From NCBI GenBank assembly GCA_941918925.1, contig OW799236.1:102068562-102132561 (forward strand): 64,000 nucleotides of DNA, read 5' to 3'. Source of the DNA: Phyto melanocephala. Its lineage: Eukaryota > Arthropoda > Insecta > Diptera > Rhinophoridae. This document shows positions 1-11,545 of this stretch, piece after piece (positions within the stretch are counted from its first letter, which is position 1; each line of letters opens with the position of its first letter). The position numbers and the translations under genes are program-made. The notes under the pieces were generated by a model. The model was not told where the DNA came from. It saw only the letters and a program-made list of their open reading frames with translations, and did not search any database.

Positions 1-393
1 CTAAAATTGTTTGTTTTGGAGGTTTAGATTTTTGTTTGTCTAAAAATATCTATTTGTTGTTACTGTTTTAAACCAATTAAATTTTATACATAAACTTCAC
101 CAAATATGACACCCACCCAAGGCATATTTGTTTTTTTATTACCATGTCTATATAATAATTTTTTTCTATACCAATAAATAATATTTGTTTTTGATATTAT
201 TTTCATATTTTAGCTTTAGTTTCATTTTGACAGCTGCTGTATTTCCTTTCTTACTTTGCATTTATTTTATGATTTTTTCTTTAAAATTATTTGTAAAAAT
301 CAAAAAGTTTAGGAAATCATATTATTTTTTATTAAATATTAACTGACATTTTTTTTCGTGTTTGCTTTTGTATATATTGTAAATAAAGTTATT
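1..393. other. AT-rich DNA, nothing recognised
   Basis: AT-rich sequence with poly-T and poly-A tracts. I see no coding frame, inverted repeat or RNA gene. A DINE-like element begins directly after it. Confidence 0.6.
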
Positions 394-1219
394 ATACCCT
401 TCACACGACAGTGAAAAAGGGTATATATAGGTTTGTCATTCCGTGTGAAATTTCTACAACTTTCATTTTCGACCCCATAAAGTATATATTTTCTGAAAGC
501 TTATGAATAGGGGAGTCGATTAAGCTCTGTCAGTCTGTCCGTCTGACCGTGTGTATGTTGAAATCAACTTTTTGAAGCCCCCCGACATAGGTTGGACCCG
601 GGTAAGGTATTAAGATATCAGAAATATTCGGGAGTAGATCGGCATTGAAAATCAGAAACATCGGTTCATAAACAATTGAGATATGAGCAAAAACCCACGA
701 CCACCTCGTTTTTTTTTCACAAAAACAATATTACAACAACAACATACATACATACAAACGTGTATACTGGTTAGAGAAAACGTGGCATCGAATCACAGCT
801 GAGGCAAAAAATTTTTTTTTTATTTTTTTAAATTTTTTTTTTTTATTTAATATATTATTTATATTTTTATTATTATTTTATTTTTTTAACTTTTTTTTTA
901 ATTTTTTTTATTATTTTTTTTTTGTTTTATATTTATTATATATATTTTAATTATTTTAAAACAAATTTTTTTTTTAATTTTTTTTTAAATTTTTTTTTTA
1001 AATTTTTTTTTAAATTTTTTTTTTATTTTTTTTTTATTTTTTTTTCAACATACATACTTAAATTTGTAATTTTACAATGGGATGTTTTTATATATGTATG
1101 TTTTTTATATGTTTGTACGTATTTCATATGGGATGAATACAAACAATTGTTATTGCATGACAACACGTTGTGAAGGGTATATAAGATTCGGCATAGCCGA
1201 ATATAGCGCTCTTACTTGT
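394..1219 (+). mobile_element. DINE-1/Helitron-like element, copy A1
   Basis: The element starts with TATACCCTTCACACGACAG, which folds back on AGGGTATA 20 bases later. It then runs through a CATTCCGTGTG block, a 'GACCCCATAAAGTATATAT' block and a CTGTCAGTCTGTCCGTCTG block. It ends with GTGAAGGGTATATAAGATTC, the palindrome TTCGGCATAGCCGAA and AGCGCTCTTACTTGT. The same modules occur in the copy at 10608-11194 and, reverse-complemented, in the long copies at 13728, 34899 and 62817. This layout resembles INE-1/DINE-1 elements of flies, which are non-autonomous Helitron relatives. It encodes no protein. About 240 bases inside are almost pure T/A, which separates it from copy A2. Confidence 0.7.
804..1046. 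repeat. T-rich low-complexity expansion inside DINE-like copy A1
   Basis: Irregular units of (T)8-10 followed by AAA or ATTA, present in A1 but nearly absent from copy A2. It creates a spurious phenylalanine-rich reading frame. It is probably replication slippage in the microsatellite part of the element. Confidence 0.8.
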
Positions 1220-2094
1220 TGTTATTTAACAGATTAGAAAGATAATGAAAATTTTGTTTCTATCATATACAACAATACATATGAACATACATGTCTATGT
1301 TTGTGCATATAAAAAATTGCAGCTGTACGTTTATACAGCGATATAGTCTTAGGTAATCTAAGACATAGAGTAAAGGTCTATATGTAGATATGTATGCAAA
1401 TCTATTGATTTTTTTGCACATATTTACATACATTCTGTGTTCTTTGTGTCAATAAATCGCAATAAAATATTTAATATTGCGATTTTGTTAACATTTGTGG
1501 AGCAGAAAGTGATCTGCTGTCAAAGTTGTAGTGCTTATCATAGTTTATATTTGTAGAATTTCAGTAAAAAGAAAATAGTTTGATTTTCACCTATATAAAC
1601 AAGAAAAGCAGTAGATAACAATATAAGTATGTTGGCCAGAAAAAAAATCTTTATTACCAAAAACCGCTTCTGAAATTGATTACTTAGTGATTGCCTACTT
1701 TAAAGTTCGCTTACAGAAGGTATGATTTTTGTAAACGATGTTCGTCTTAGAAACTGTCCTTTTAGCTACTTATAAGTGCTAATTTCATCCTTACTAGGAG
1801 CAGTCAAATCATGCCTTCCCTTTTAGTACCGCTGAAAAAGGCACCAGCAAGTAAGTAAAAAATTACTCTGCAAACATATAAATATATACACATAAACAGT
1901 CTTTGTTGTGCTTTCGTAGACTATTTTATCATTTTTATATATGAAAAAAATAGCGAATGAAAACCACACAAAATTAGAAATAATTTCGTTAAATTTTCGG
2001 TATTTTCGTTAAATTTAATTTGTTTAATTTGTTTTGAATAGAGAAAGACCGAAAAGCTTTGTTCTGTTTTTCTTTTATTTCTCTCGATAAGGAT
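1220..2094. other. AT-rich DNA, nothing recognised
   Basis: No coding frame or structured repeat identified. The first LINE-like codons on the minus strand appear near the right-hand edge. Confidence 0.5.
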
Positions 2095-3340
2095 CATAGG
2101 GCTTCCGCCAGATTATTCCAATATCTTGTATTATTATACAGATTTGTAATTCCATCGATTACCTCATTTCATATATTAATACTCTGCCCCAAATAATTTT
2201 TTTTAGATCGCCATAGGATCCGGTTTTCTTCGAGTGCCATTCTAGTGGCGCTGTCAGCTGGTATTTCAGGGGGAAGAAAAGGCTTAAAAAATTGATTTTT
2301 TCTGCAAGATATTAAATTGTGTTAATTTTATATGTACTTAAACATCCTAAAATATTGAACGTACGCCAATGGGCTTTCCTAGATATATCCATTTCCACTA
2401 TATTCCCATCTTATGCTTTTATCATGTGTAATCTACGATAAATATTTTTTTATTGTATTTGGCCAGCACACAGGGTATATTAAAACTTTTATATTTTCTC
2501 AACTATTTAGTTGTCTTTTTTTATGTTTCGTTGCCATAAAATAGAGCGGTTTTTACGCATGTATTTTATAAATCCAAATTTTAGTTATCCTGAATTTATT
2601 TAATCCTTAACACTCATCTCGATATATGCCTCCGTTTACTGCCATTATGAAACCAATGAGTCGACGTATTGGATGATTGAATGCCAAGTATAATCTTGCT
2701 TGTAGTCGTGGTTTTAATACACATTGCACATATTTTGCCCACATCCAGCTTCATTCCCGCTGCCTTCGGGAAATGCCTATTTTGTTAAGTTTGTTTAAAA
2801 TGTCGGTATTGTTTGTAAATATTACAGAGACATAATTTAATGTTTTCGAGATGCTAGTTGAAGTTAAATATTATTCGTCTTTTTCTGTTACATTTTTACA
2901 ATTACCTCACCGGGTAAAGCAGCGAACAAGACAGGTGATAAGTTTGTTCTACCTTTTGTTTGATTTAACGTTTGGTTGGTGCAACTAAAGCTCTTAATAC
3001 GGACCATAGCACTATTATATATAAAGAGTCAATGGCTTTTTTGAAATCGACAAAAACTATATACTTGGGTGATCTGCAATCTATCGACTGCTATGTTATT
3101 ATTCGACATATGTATGTTGTCCTGCTCTACACAAATGCAATGTGGACGGAAAACTGCCTGTTCATTTTGTATTGATTCTTCTACGAGTACAAATCTGCTA
3201 TTTATTACAGTGCCTATAATTTTTTAGATTTTGTGGAGTAAAATGATGCCCCTGCAGTTGCTACCTTAGTCCACGCATTCTGGAACCTTTCGTGTATCTA
3301 AGATTTGCATTCATAAGTGTGTAGAATTTCTGCTGAATTC
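2095..3340 (-). pseudogene. RTE-type LINE reverse transcriptase, heavily decayed
   Basis: Reading the minus strand through many frameshifts and stops gives the ordered landmarks of a non-LTR reverse transcriptase. NCRGIILL (RT motif about 3240) comes first, then KIIGTVI and EQAVFRP (about 3160). FVDFKKAIDSL, the first catalytic aspartate block, is near 3030-3065. LDVGK and MCIKTT lie near 2700. NTCVKTALFYGNET is near 2530-2575, KHKMGI near 2410 and EWHSKKTGSYGDL near 2210-2245. The C-terminal series LFxxxVKxxLLYGxETW..TK..KRKxGW..LEW is characteristic of RTE-related elements. The catalytic FADD box is not recognisable. No reading frame is intact, so this is a molecular fossil. The clade call is from memory of motifs; a CR1-type origin is the main alternative. 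Confidence 0.65.
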
Positions 3341-3860
3341 TAAGATTTTTTGTCAATCTTAATTCTTTTTTTTTTCCTTTTTTATCTTCTGCTATCAAAG
3401 GGAACATAATGAATCACATGGGTTTCCGGTGTTAAAAATATCTTCCACTTTCAGCAATCCTCTTTCCTAGCTACTCTTGGGTATATTTGGAGCAGCTCTG
3501 GGGGTATTCTATACTTACGTGTGGATTATTGCGTTTGTCTGTGTGTTTCTAAGTAATCGTTCTTTTATCCCGAATTTTGTTTTATAGTCTTTGTTAATGG
3601 GTTGACATTTGAGTCTTTTATTGCATGGTTTTGTTTTGTGTTCTGTCGTATTAGTCAGATAATAGTGCAATAAAATTTTGAATATAATTGGCTCAAAATA
3701 TTTCCTGTTAACTTTCCAGGCAGCCTGTGTGACGGATTTAGCTCTGCTCAGATATTTATCATTGATTATAGGATTTTTTATGCTGTTATTTTTACTTACC
3801 ATATGTTTTAGGTTATTTAATCTACTCTTTACTATCTGATATGTGACAAAGTAAATGCAG
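3341..3860 (-). pseudogene. Possible endonuclease-RT linker of the same LINE
   Basis: Immediately upstream (minus strand) of the RT relic lies a 95-codon open frame at 3515-3802. It is rich in K, N and R, with NKRLKCQPINKDYKTKFGIK near its middle. RTE-type elements carry a similar basic linker between endonuclease and RT. Position and strand fit, but no endonuclease catalytic motif is visible. It could also be chance open frame in AT-rich DNA. Confidence 0.3.
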
Positions 3861-4860
3861 TTAATATAAGTTGCTGTTGAAATCGCTCCAAAGAAACTAG
3901 CAGGTACATGCTAACAATTATTAATAGAACAGATTTTAAGACCTGCTCAAAGTTCGATAACCAGGTAGGATTGATTAAAAACAGAAATTTAATTTAAAAA
4001 AAACATAAATAATACAACCTAGTTTTACAATAGCCAATGTATCTGTAAGATATTATAAATTAAAAATTTTTCTTAACAACTCCCTTTTTGACAAAATTCA
4101 ATTTAATTTGCGTTAACACTTTTTTGTATAATCAAAAAAATAAATTCAAGTAAATGGAAATGCAATTATTTGTACAAAAAAACAGACATTTTTATTTGCA
4201 AATTTCAAGTTTTTGTTTGTTAATTGTGTAAAACAACTGTTTCATTTATCTGTAATTTAAAAGTCAGTTTTTTCTTTTTGCATATGAGTTCATGTTGAAA
4301 CTGTTTTGCTGTATGTTTACTTATGCATTAATTTTTTTTATGTGATTTTCTTTGCTTGTCGAATTTTTTTTGTGTTGTGTTGGATATTAGCATTTGTTGA
4401 TGACATTAGGCCAATAAAGCTAATTAAGCTAAAATTGCAAATATTTTGTTAAACATGTTTGTTAAACATATAACAACAGAACATCAAATAATAAGCCAAG
4501 CCACTGGCTTAAAGGAAAAAAAAAAACATAAGACACAGAAAAACATTTAAGCAGACAAAAAAAAGATCTCAATGTAGAGATAAATTATAATTAATAAACT
4601 TTAAGCATGAGAAAAATATGTTATACTTTATGTTTAAATAACTTAAGAAAGAAAAAAAACTAACAATAAAACTGTTAGAATTCACAACTACTAACAACAG
4701 AAAAAAGTAGAAAAAATACACTTATACAAATGCAAAACAAAACGAGCATAATATTTGTATGTAAAATTGTTTTGCATAAAAAAAAAACAAAAATTCAAAG
4801 AATTACAAGAAAACAAGTTTTTAGCTTAAGTCTTTTGATTGTAGGTTCTCTACTAAATAA
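3861..4860. other. AT-rich DNA, nothing recognised
   Basis: Low-complexity A/T sequence up to the left end of the CACTG element. Open frames here are lysine/asparagine-rich and unsupported. Confidence 0.5.
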
Positions 4861-5364
4861 CACTGCTCTGCAACAAAATCCTCCATTTAATAAAACTATG
4901 TGGACTATATGGATTTTGACGCGCTGAACTCAAATCCGTTGTCGGTTTTTTTCCATCAGATCGGGATTTTTTTTATGGGCGTGGCAAATTTTCCCCCCTA
5001 AATTAGTCAGGTACGGGCACATATTTAATCCTAACTCGAGAACCAGTCATCCGATTTTCAAAAGTAAAACACCAAAAAATGTGTAACAAAATTGTTTTTA
5101 TTTCAGTTGAATACAATTTTTCTCTATCTCTTATCGTTTTGGAGTTATTTAAAAATTAATGGAGAAAAAATTTTTTTTTCTGCAAAATTCGTAATATTTT
5201 TCAATTTAAAAATGGAATTAAAAAAAATATCAGGCAAATATTCAACATTTTAAACTTTTTTCTAAGAGTTACTTATCTTGGAAATAAAAAAAAAGCCATA
5301 AACTGTAAAAGTCGGTTAAAAAATGTAGATTTTATTGTCAATTTACCGCATGTACCCAATATTG
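4861..5364 (+). repeat. Left terminal inverted repeat of CACTG element
   Basis: Pairs with 7352-7864. Homology extends inward to the shared TTAAAAAATGTAGATTTTAT and CAATTTACCGCA blocks. Differences are small indels, mainly in A/T runs and near the tips, so the arms have been diverging for some time. Confidence 0.85.
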
Positions 5365-5715
5365 TTATGCAACCAGCCTTGCATATGATATATGTAACAT
5401 TTCGTTAGGTGAGCAGGTAATGGAACTAAAATACAACGGTATTTTACATAGTTCTTGGAATTAATATTTATTATTTTAATTTATTAATATTTATAACAGT
5501 ATTTTTCAATTACCTGTAATTTCAAATTAAGAACATTAGGGTAGATTCTGGTATTTATTGTACATATAGAAGCTAATGGGCAATAAGTAAGTCACTTTTA
5601 ATTTGAATATCGTGCGGTTAAAATCGGCAACAGTAAATAGATCTTATAGTGTACTTTGTTATTGTTTAAAGAAATAAGGCAATTAAAGAATCCACAAACG
5701 CTTTCATATTACAAA

Positions 5716-7060
5716 ATGTCAAGGATTTGTAACAAATCTCCAAATTTATTTTGTTACGTATGTGGCGATCTAACTTTAAGTTCTCAACGGGAGACAATGT
5801 CTTCCAAGGTTAAAGATGCTTATCGCCGTTATTTTGGGTTTCCTACCGATGATAGAGATAAAAATTGGCTGCCGAAAATATGTTGTAGTAGCTGTGGTAA
5901 GTCTTTAAGAGGTTGGTTAAAAGAAAGTCATAAGTCTTTATGAAGCCGTTTATGAAGCCAGCGATTTGGAGTGAACCACAAAATCATTAAAATGATTGCT
6001 ACTTTTGCCATACTAAACACATGGGCTTACGAAAAAAACCAAAAATAAAGTTACTTATCCAAATACTTCATGCGTCAAAGGACCAGTTTTCCAGTTTACA
6101 AGTAAATTTTTACCTTCATTGCCTCCTACAGACGATGAAGAAGATGGGCTTTCTGCAGCAACTGAATCCACTTACGCCAACAAGGGTGTTTCTTCGCATT
6201 CATTGGGAAGTCCAACGAGTACACCTTATTTTCCAAATTAAACTGATATGAATAACTTAGTTTGTAAATCAAGGCCTTAAAAAAACCAAGTCTGAGCTTC
6301 TTGCATCCCAATGAAAAGAATGGAGCTTGGTGCAAACGGACGTTAACGTCTCCTACTTTCGAAATAAAGAACAACCTTTTTTAATATATTTCAGCAAAGA
6401 GGAAGGTTTGATATTTTGCGATAATGCTGATGGACTTTTGCGACAACTGTGTTTCAGTCATAAATCTCAGGATTGGCGGCTTGTTATTAATTCATCCAAG
6501 ACAAGTTTGAAAGCGGTTTTACTTCACAATGGCAACAAATTTCCATTGGTCCCAGTCGCGTATGCAAGAAATATGAAAGAAAACTATTGTAGCATGAAGA
6601 TGATACTACAAAAAATTAAATATTCACATTACTCATGGAATCTGCAGATTTTAAAGTCGTAGCAATGTTAAATGGATTGCAAAGTAGATATACTAAGTTT
6701 TATTGCTTCTTATGTAAATGGGATAGCCGCGCAAAAAAAACACTACAATGTTAAAATTTGACCGAAAAGAGTAAATTTTATTCCAGGAGAAAAAATGCAG
6801 CAGAAGAGCCTTTAAATCAAAAGGAACAAACTCTTCTCTTCATATAAAGCTAGGCCTAATGAAAAATTTTGTCAAAGCAATGAACAAGGATAGTGAAGCC
6901 TTTCTATACAAGAGCAAATTTCCTAGAATCAGAGATGCTACAGTAAAAGAAGGCATATTTGTAGGTCCACAAATACGACAGCTTATGTAGGACGAGGTCT
7001 TCAGAACGAAATTGAATGATGTGGACAAAAGGGCATGGGCAGCTTTTTTATTTTAACAAT
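5716..7060 (+). pseudogene. Zinc-motif protein of an uncharacterised arthropod repeat family (putative transposase), broken
   Basis: Start at ATG 5716 (MSRICNK). The N-terminal domain has CYVCG (about residue 14), CCSSC near residue 55 and then HKS. A stop at 5941 interrupts it; the same domain resumes as IWSEPQNH.NDCYFC, giving a Cys-rich zinc-binding unit. Further on come an acidic patch (TDDEEDG) and, from about 6327, SYFRNKEQPF and LIFCDNADGL. WRLVINSSKTSLKAVLLHNG follows at about 6472-6531. After a frameshift near 6638 come DFKVVAMLNG and TKFYCFLCKWDSRA. After another, HIKLGLMKNFVKAMNKD and EGIFVGPQIRQLM, then a stop. I recognise this order from a repeated, uncharacterised arthropod protein family. 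Location between long TIRs suggests it is the element's transposase. An RNase-H-like fold (I-N/D-SS, DFK, E-QGERFHQD) is only my inference. The family's C-terminal segment is not found here. Confidence 0.7.
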
Positions 7061-7351
7061 GTTTCCTAAATAAAAATTAATAATTATTAACAACATTTTT
7101 GTGTTATTTAAAGTAAAATAGCCTGTAAATATTTTAATTTTTAGTGTAATTTGAAGTTTTCTACGGGTGACGATAGGGTGGGTGCTTTAAGCGAGGCGTT
7201 GCTACAAAATTACAATCTGGCAAATTTTTTTGCTTGTATTTGGTTTTGTTGTACGAAAATAGATAGAAGTAAAAAGTTGCCATTCATTGATGCTACAAGC
7301 CGCTTTAGTGCGCCCACTCTGACGTTGTTTGCTGCATTACACATATTTGGT

Positions 7352-7864
7352 CAATATTAGGTAGCTGCGGTAAATTGATAATAAAATCTACATTTTTTAA
7401 CCGATTTTTATGGTTTATGACTTTTTTTATTTTCAAGATAAGTAGATCTCAGAAAAAAGTTTAAAACGTTGAATATATGCCTTAAATTTTTTTTAATTCT
7501 ATTTTTAAATTGAAAAATATTACGAATTTTGCACGAAAAAATTTTTTTTCTCCATTAATTTCTAAATAACTCCAAAACGATAAGAGATAGAGAAAAATTT
7601 TATTCCACTAAAATAAATCTAATTCGGTTATACATTTTTTTGTGTTTTACTTTTGAAAATCGGATGACCGGTTCTCGAGTTAGGAGGAAATAAGTCTCCG
7701 AACCTGACTAATTTAGGGGGGAAAATTTGCCACGCCCATAAAAAAAAATCCCGATCTGATGGGAAAAAAACGACAACGGCTTTGAGTTCAGCGCGTCAAA
7801 ATCCATATAGTCCACATAGTTTTATTAAATGGGAAGACAAAAAATTATTTTTTGCAGAGCAGTG
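7352..7864 (-). repeat. Right terminal inverted repeat of CACTG element
   Basis: Reverse complement of the left arm. The tip has an extra short A/T segment (AATAATTTTTTGTCTTC on the complement) compared with the left tip. Confidence 0.85.
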
Positions 7865-9780
7865 TAATTTGCTTGATGTTAAGGCCTGCTGTTGTTGTTG
7901 TCATTTTTGCTTTTTTATTTTGTTTTTGGTACTCTTTTGCATTTAACAAATTTAATTAATTTTATTGCATTCTTGTTTTTTTTTGTGATTGTTTTTTTTT
8001 TGGATTGTGTAAATTTTTTATTACACACATCTGCCTTAACTGATCTGACTACTTGATGTCTTATATAATTTAAGAACAAACTTCATATATATTTTGTTTA
8101 CTTATTGCTAAAGAAGTTCTTAGGAAAATCATTTGCAAAAAAAAAAGTAATAAATATTATTAAATCAACAGTAGCATTAAGCTTATAACTTTTATACATT
8201 TGTGCATTTAACCATAGTTTTTTTATGACGATGATGATGTTAAAATATTAAGAGTTTGTTTAACTGATATTATTGGTTTCTTATGTGTAAGACTTAAGTC
8301 CCTCTTGTGTAGACTGTAGTTGCTAGAATTAGAAAACAGTGTTGCTGTCATGCATTGTTTTCTTATTTTTTTCAGTCCTTTTGCTTTCAACACATTAAGT
8401 GTTGTTTTTTCTTATTTAGCTTAAGTGTTTATTTGATCTTATTAAAGTTAAACCATAACATTCAAGATGATCTTTTCTTCCTAATGCTCATCATCATTAT
8501 TACATTTATCGTTATAATTATCTCTTGTTCGTATTAAGGAGGCAGCACAGCCTAAGAGAGGCATAAAACACCAGTAAACTAAAGTATTTTTACAATTTAT
8601 TTATAAAGACGACATCAAGATCGTCAACACAACATTGTTGGTTTGCTTTCGTGTAAGACCAGTAGTTGGCTGATATTGTTTATTTGTTGTATGGGTAAAT
8701 GTACGTGGCTGCTTGTATTTCTTCAAATTTAAGATATTTGTAAGGGAAAACTTTTGCAAACTTAAGACATATACATTCATGAATACATATGTATATACTA
8801 CATACATACACATATAAGTCATAATTTTTAATACCAAAGATATAATGTATAAAGACAGCACATTGAAGAAAATACAATACGAAAAGTTTAAGGATGTAGT
8901 GAGCGACTATAACTACACCTACACCTAATTCAAAGATACTATATAATATTGAAACATACTTAGCTTTTTTCAATATATAATTTAAAATTCTAACTGATTT
9001 ATTCATAAAAAAATATTCAATGTTCATTTATGGCTTATTTTAGAGATGTTGTGTAGATATTTGTCAAAAAAGCCTTCAGCAAACTTTAATATGTATTTTT
9101 TTTAATACGAAAGTTAAACCTCAATTGATTTATTTTAGATAAATTTTAACCAAAACTTTTCTTGTTAATAAGGTAGTAATAATTTGTTTGCATTAAAATA
9201 TTTAATATCTTTTATGTTTTACAGAACTCTGAATGGAGTCTAATTTTTCTTATAACAATTCATAACGATGTCGATTCTTTTATAATTTTTCTAGGTCATT
9301 TTCTTTTTTCTTAATTTTATAAAAACCGAATTTTTAGCAAATGTTCTGTTGCATAAATTTTATTATAATTTTTTTTAATAAAAATTTTAAGTTAAGTCAT
9401 CAAATACTCACAACAAAAAATCTCTGTTAATTTTTTATTTTTGAAATTTTTTTCTCAAATTGTTTTAAAAAACAGATCTGTTATAATATTTTGAAAACCT
9501 TTAACAGGTTTTCAATAATTTTTTTTTACAAGTATTGATGATTCAATTTGACGATTGAATCTTGGTCTTTTTAAAAATTTAACTATAAGTTATTGTGAAA
9601 ACTCCGTAAATTACAATTTCATTTCCAAAATGCGTATTGTCAACATTGTGTGTTTGTCGAAAGGGTTTCAGTCTGACTTTTTAAAGGATAAAACTTTTAT
9701 CCTACTTGTATCATAAATCACTGAGACATACGTAAAGTTATCTAGTTATAAAAACTTTATTTAGTAAGAGCGTCAAAGTT
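7865..9780. other. AT-rich DNA, no gene recognised
   Basis: Short hydrophobic frames here look like composition artefacts. Local palindromes occur at about 9491-9514 (TTGAAAACCT / AGGTTTTCAA), 9541-9562 (ATTCAA / TTGAAT type) and 9686-9702, none of which I can tie to a function. Confidence 0.45.
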
Positions 9781-10582
9781 GTAACCTTAACAGTAATGGC
9801 TACTTATTTCGTTGAACAAAGCTCATCAAATAAAAATAACTTCGTTAGAGTTGCGAAATGAACCTGAATTTAGTTACAATGATTCTTCTAAATATGATAA
9901 TATTTATTTGACACGAAGACTGACAACGCTTTACGAAAGTTTGGCTGTCATAGTCCCTATCACAATATGGTGCATTTCGGTGAGAATTTGACTTATGTCT
10001 CCGAAATTGTAAAAATAAAACCGGAAACATCGACCCGCCATCGAACTCAACAAAACTGGATTTCACTTACCAAGAATGATGAGAATTTGACATCAGAACC
10101 TGAGATTATTTTCTTACAAGATTTAGTTGATTAAGCAACTGAAAACTAATGCTCAACCATCTAATTAACCGAAAAACTATCCTTTCTGAAAAAGCACATT
10201 TCAAACTCAGTGTTAGTGACAATATTGTCATGTCTCAGAAATAAAAAACATGTACTTTATGATTTTTTAATGATATCCATAAGGGTTTGCTTCGATATAA
10301 ACAAGAGAACAACTTACTAGTTGTTTTGGAAATATCATTTTAAATTGATTACAACAGAGCTAAGATTAGATGTTATTAAATTTTCTCTCATAGGACTTCA
10401 TTATATATAAAAAAATAAAAACATTAAATGGAACTGAAGAAGTAAAATTGAGTGTAATTAAAAATTTCAGTATGCATGAATTTTCCAACGAAGCAAGTTT
10501 AGTGTTTAAAACACATAATAAACACTATGAGCTTCTTACTCTTAATAATATTTCAGCAGTCAAAATTTTATATTAATGGTAA
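9780..10582 (+). pseudogene. Coding-like debris, unknown protein
   Basis: Several plus-strand frames look protein-like without resembling anything I can name. A 78-codon open frame spans 9901-10134, with an internal Met at 9967 (MVHFGENLTYVSEIVKIK) and ending in FLQDLVD. Just upstream, another frame reads LRNEPEFSYNDSSKYDN. A third stretch (10395-10579) follows a good splice-acceptor-like CTCTCATAG and reads GTEEVKLSVIKNF..YELLTLNNISAVK before a stop. Amino-acid use is less A/T-driven than in neighbouring DNA. It could be a decayed element gene, a host pseudogene or separate exons. A DINE-like copy begins 26 bases later. I cannot assign a function. Confidence 0.3.
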
Positions 10583-10607
10583 CTTATACAAATTTAAGAA
10601 ACATTTT

Positions 10608-11194
10608 TATACCCTTCACAGTGAGTGCAAGGGTATTTATTTTTCATTCCGTGTGAAATTTCTACAAATTTCATTTCCGTTCTCATAAAGTATAAAATTT
10701 CTGAAAGCTTATGAAAAGGGGAGTATATTAAGCATTGTCAGTCTGTCAGTCTGTCAGTGTACTTACGTTAAAACTATATTTTTTACATTTCCAAGACCCG
10801 TGTAAGGTACCAAAATTTTAGAAATATTCGGAAGCAGATCGGTATTGAAAATCAAAAAATCACTCTAAAAACAACTAAGATATGATGAAAAAAACCTAGA
10901 CCACCTCGTCTTTTCACACCAATACAAACTGGATAAACGTAGACTTGAATCCCAGTTAAGAGCAAAAAAAATTATTTTTTTTAATTTTTTTAATATATGC
11001 ATATGTACATAAACTCAATTAATAATTATAAAATGAGATGTTTTTAAGAAATTATAAAGATAATGAAACATATAAGTATGTATGTGCTTATTTCATATTA
11101 ATGAGATGAATGGTGATACAATTGATAGTGGATGACTACACTTTATGAAGGGTATATAAGATTCGGCACGGCCGAATATAGCGCTCTTACTTGT
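10608..11194 (+). mobile_element. DINE-1/Helitron-like element, copy A2
   Basis: Same family and orientation as 394-1219. It starts TATACCCTTCACAGTGAGTG, has the CATTCCGTGTGAAATTTCTAC block and repeated GTCAGTCTGTCAGTCTG. It ends GAAGGGTATATAAGATTCGG, then the palindrome with centre CACGG, then AGCGCTCTTACTTGT. It is shorter than A1 because the T-rich expansion is absent. No coding capacity. Confidence 0.7.
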
Positions 11195-11439
11195 TTGAAT
11201 AGTAAAACTTATAAAATGAGGGTTCATGAGAAAGTGGCAATATGCTCTTGTTTTATATTAAAGTTTCAAATATCAAATAATTTCACAACAATATTTAGCA
11301 TAAGATTAACTTCTTAAATGTTTGGCAACTATTATATGTGTGAATTAAATTTATTTTTTTTAATTATTTGTAATTATTAAAAAAAAAACAAATTAGAACA
11401 AATAATTCTTTGTTTCAATTTTCAATACATTACTGAGTT

Positions 11440-11545
11440 AAATAGTTGATATTTACACACAACACCTGTAGTTCTGATCAAAAAAATGACGATGATGAAA
11501 CCGTAGCTTGTTTCGAAAATGCATTCCTCTCAGCTAGTATCGGAT
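11440..11545 (-). repeat. tRNA-like SINE head, copy 1
   Basis: On the minus strand TAGCTGAGAGGAATGCATTT (11536 downward) is followed by TCGAAAC and, about 30 bases on, GGTTTCATCATC (11502 downward). These sit where an A box (TRGCNNAGNGG) and a degenerate B box (GGTTCGANTCC) would be. Nearly the same block recurs on the plus strand at 43821-43870. Two copies in different contexts suggest a dispersed Pol III-derived SINE. No complete cloverleaf can be drawn, so it is not called a tRNA gene. Boundaries are approximate. Confidence 0.4.

Larger units (their letters stand above)
4861..7864 (+). mobile_element. 3.0-kb DNA transposon with ~500-bp TIRs and CACTG ends
   Basis: The left end begins CACTGCTCTGCAA and the right end closes with TTGCAGAGCAGTG. 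About 500 bases inward on each side match as inverted repeats. They share the ACTATGTGGACTATATGG, GACGCGCTGAACTCAAA, ATGGGCGTGGCAAATTTTCC and GAAAATCGGATGACYGGTTC blocks. The flanks read ..ATAA before and TAAT.. after, consistent with a 3-bp TAA duplication. A broken gene for a zinc-motif protein lies between the TIRs. CACTG termini are known in CACTA/Mirage/Chapaev-type elements; assignment to that group is inference from ends only. Confidence 0.8.

Noticed and set aside
922..1173. 83-codon phenylalanine-rich frame
   Set aside because: Produced by the T-rich low-complexity tract inside a DINE-like element.
6126..6374. Minus-strand frames inside the CACTG element (also 6840-7028)
   Set aside because: Antisense to the recognised plus-strand pseudogene.
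9491..9562. Short perfect palindromes that look like terminators
   Set aside because: Bacterial-type terminators are not expected in this nuclear DNA, and such palindromes are common in AT-rich sequence.
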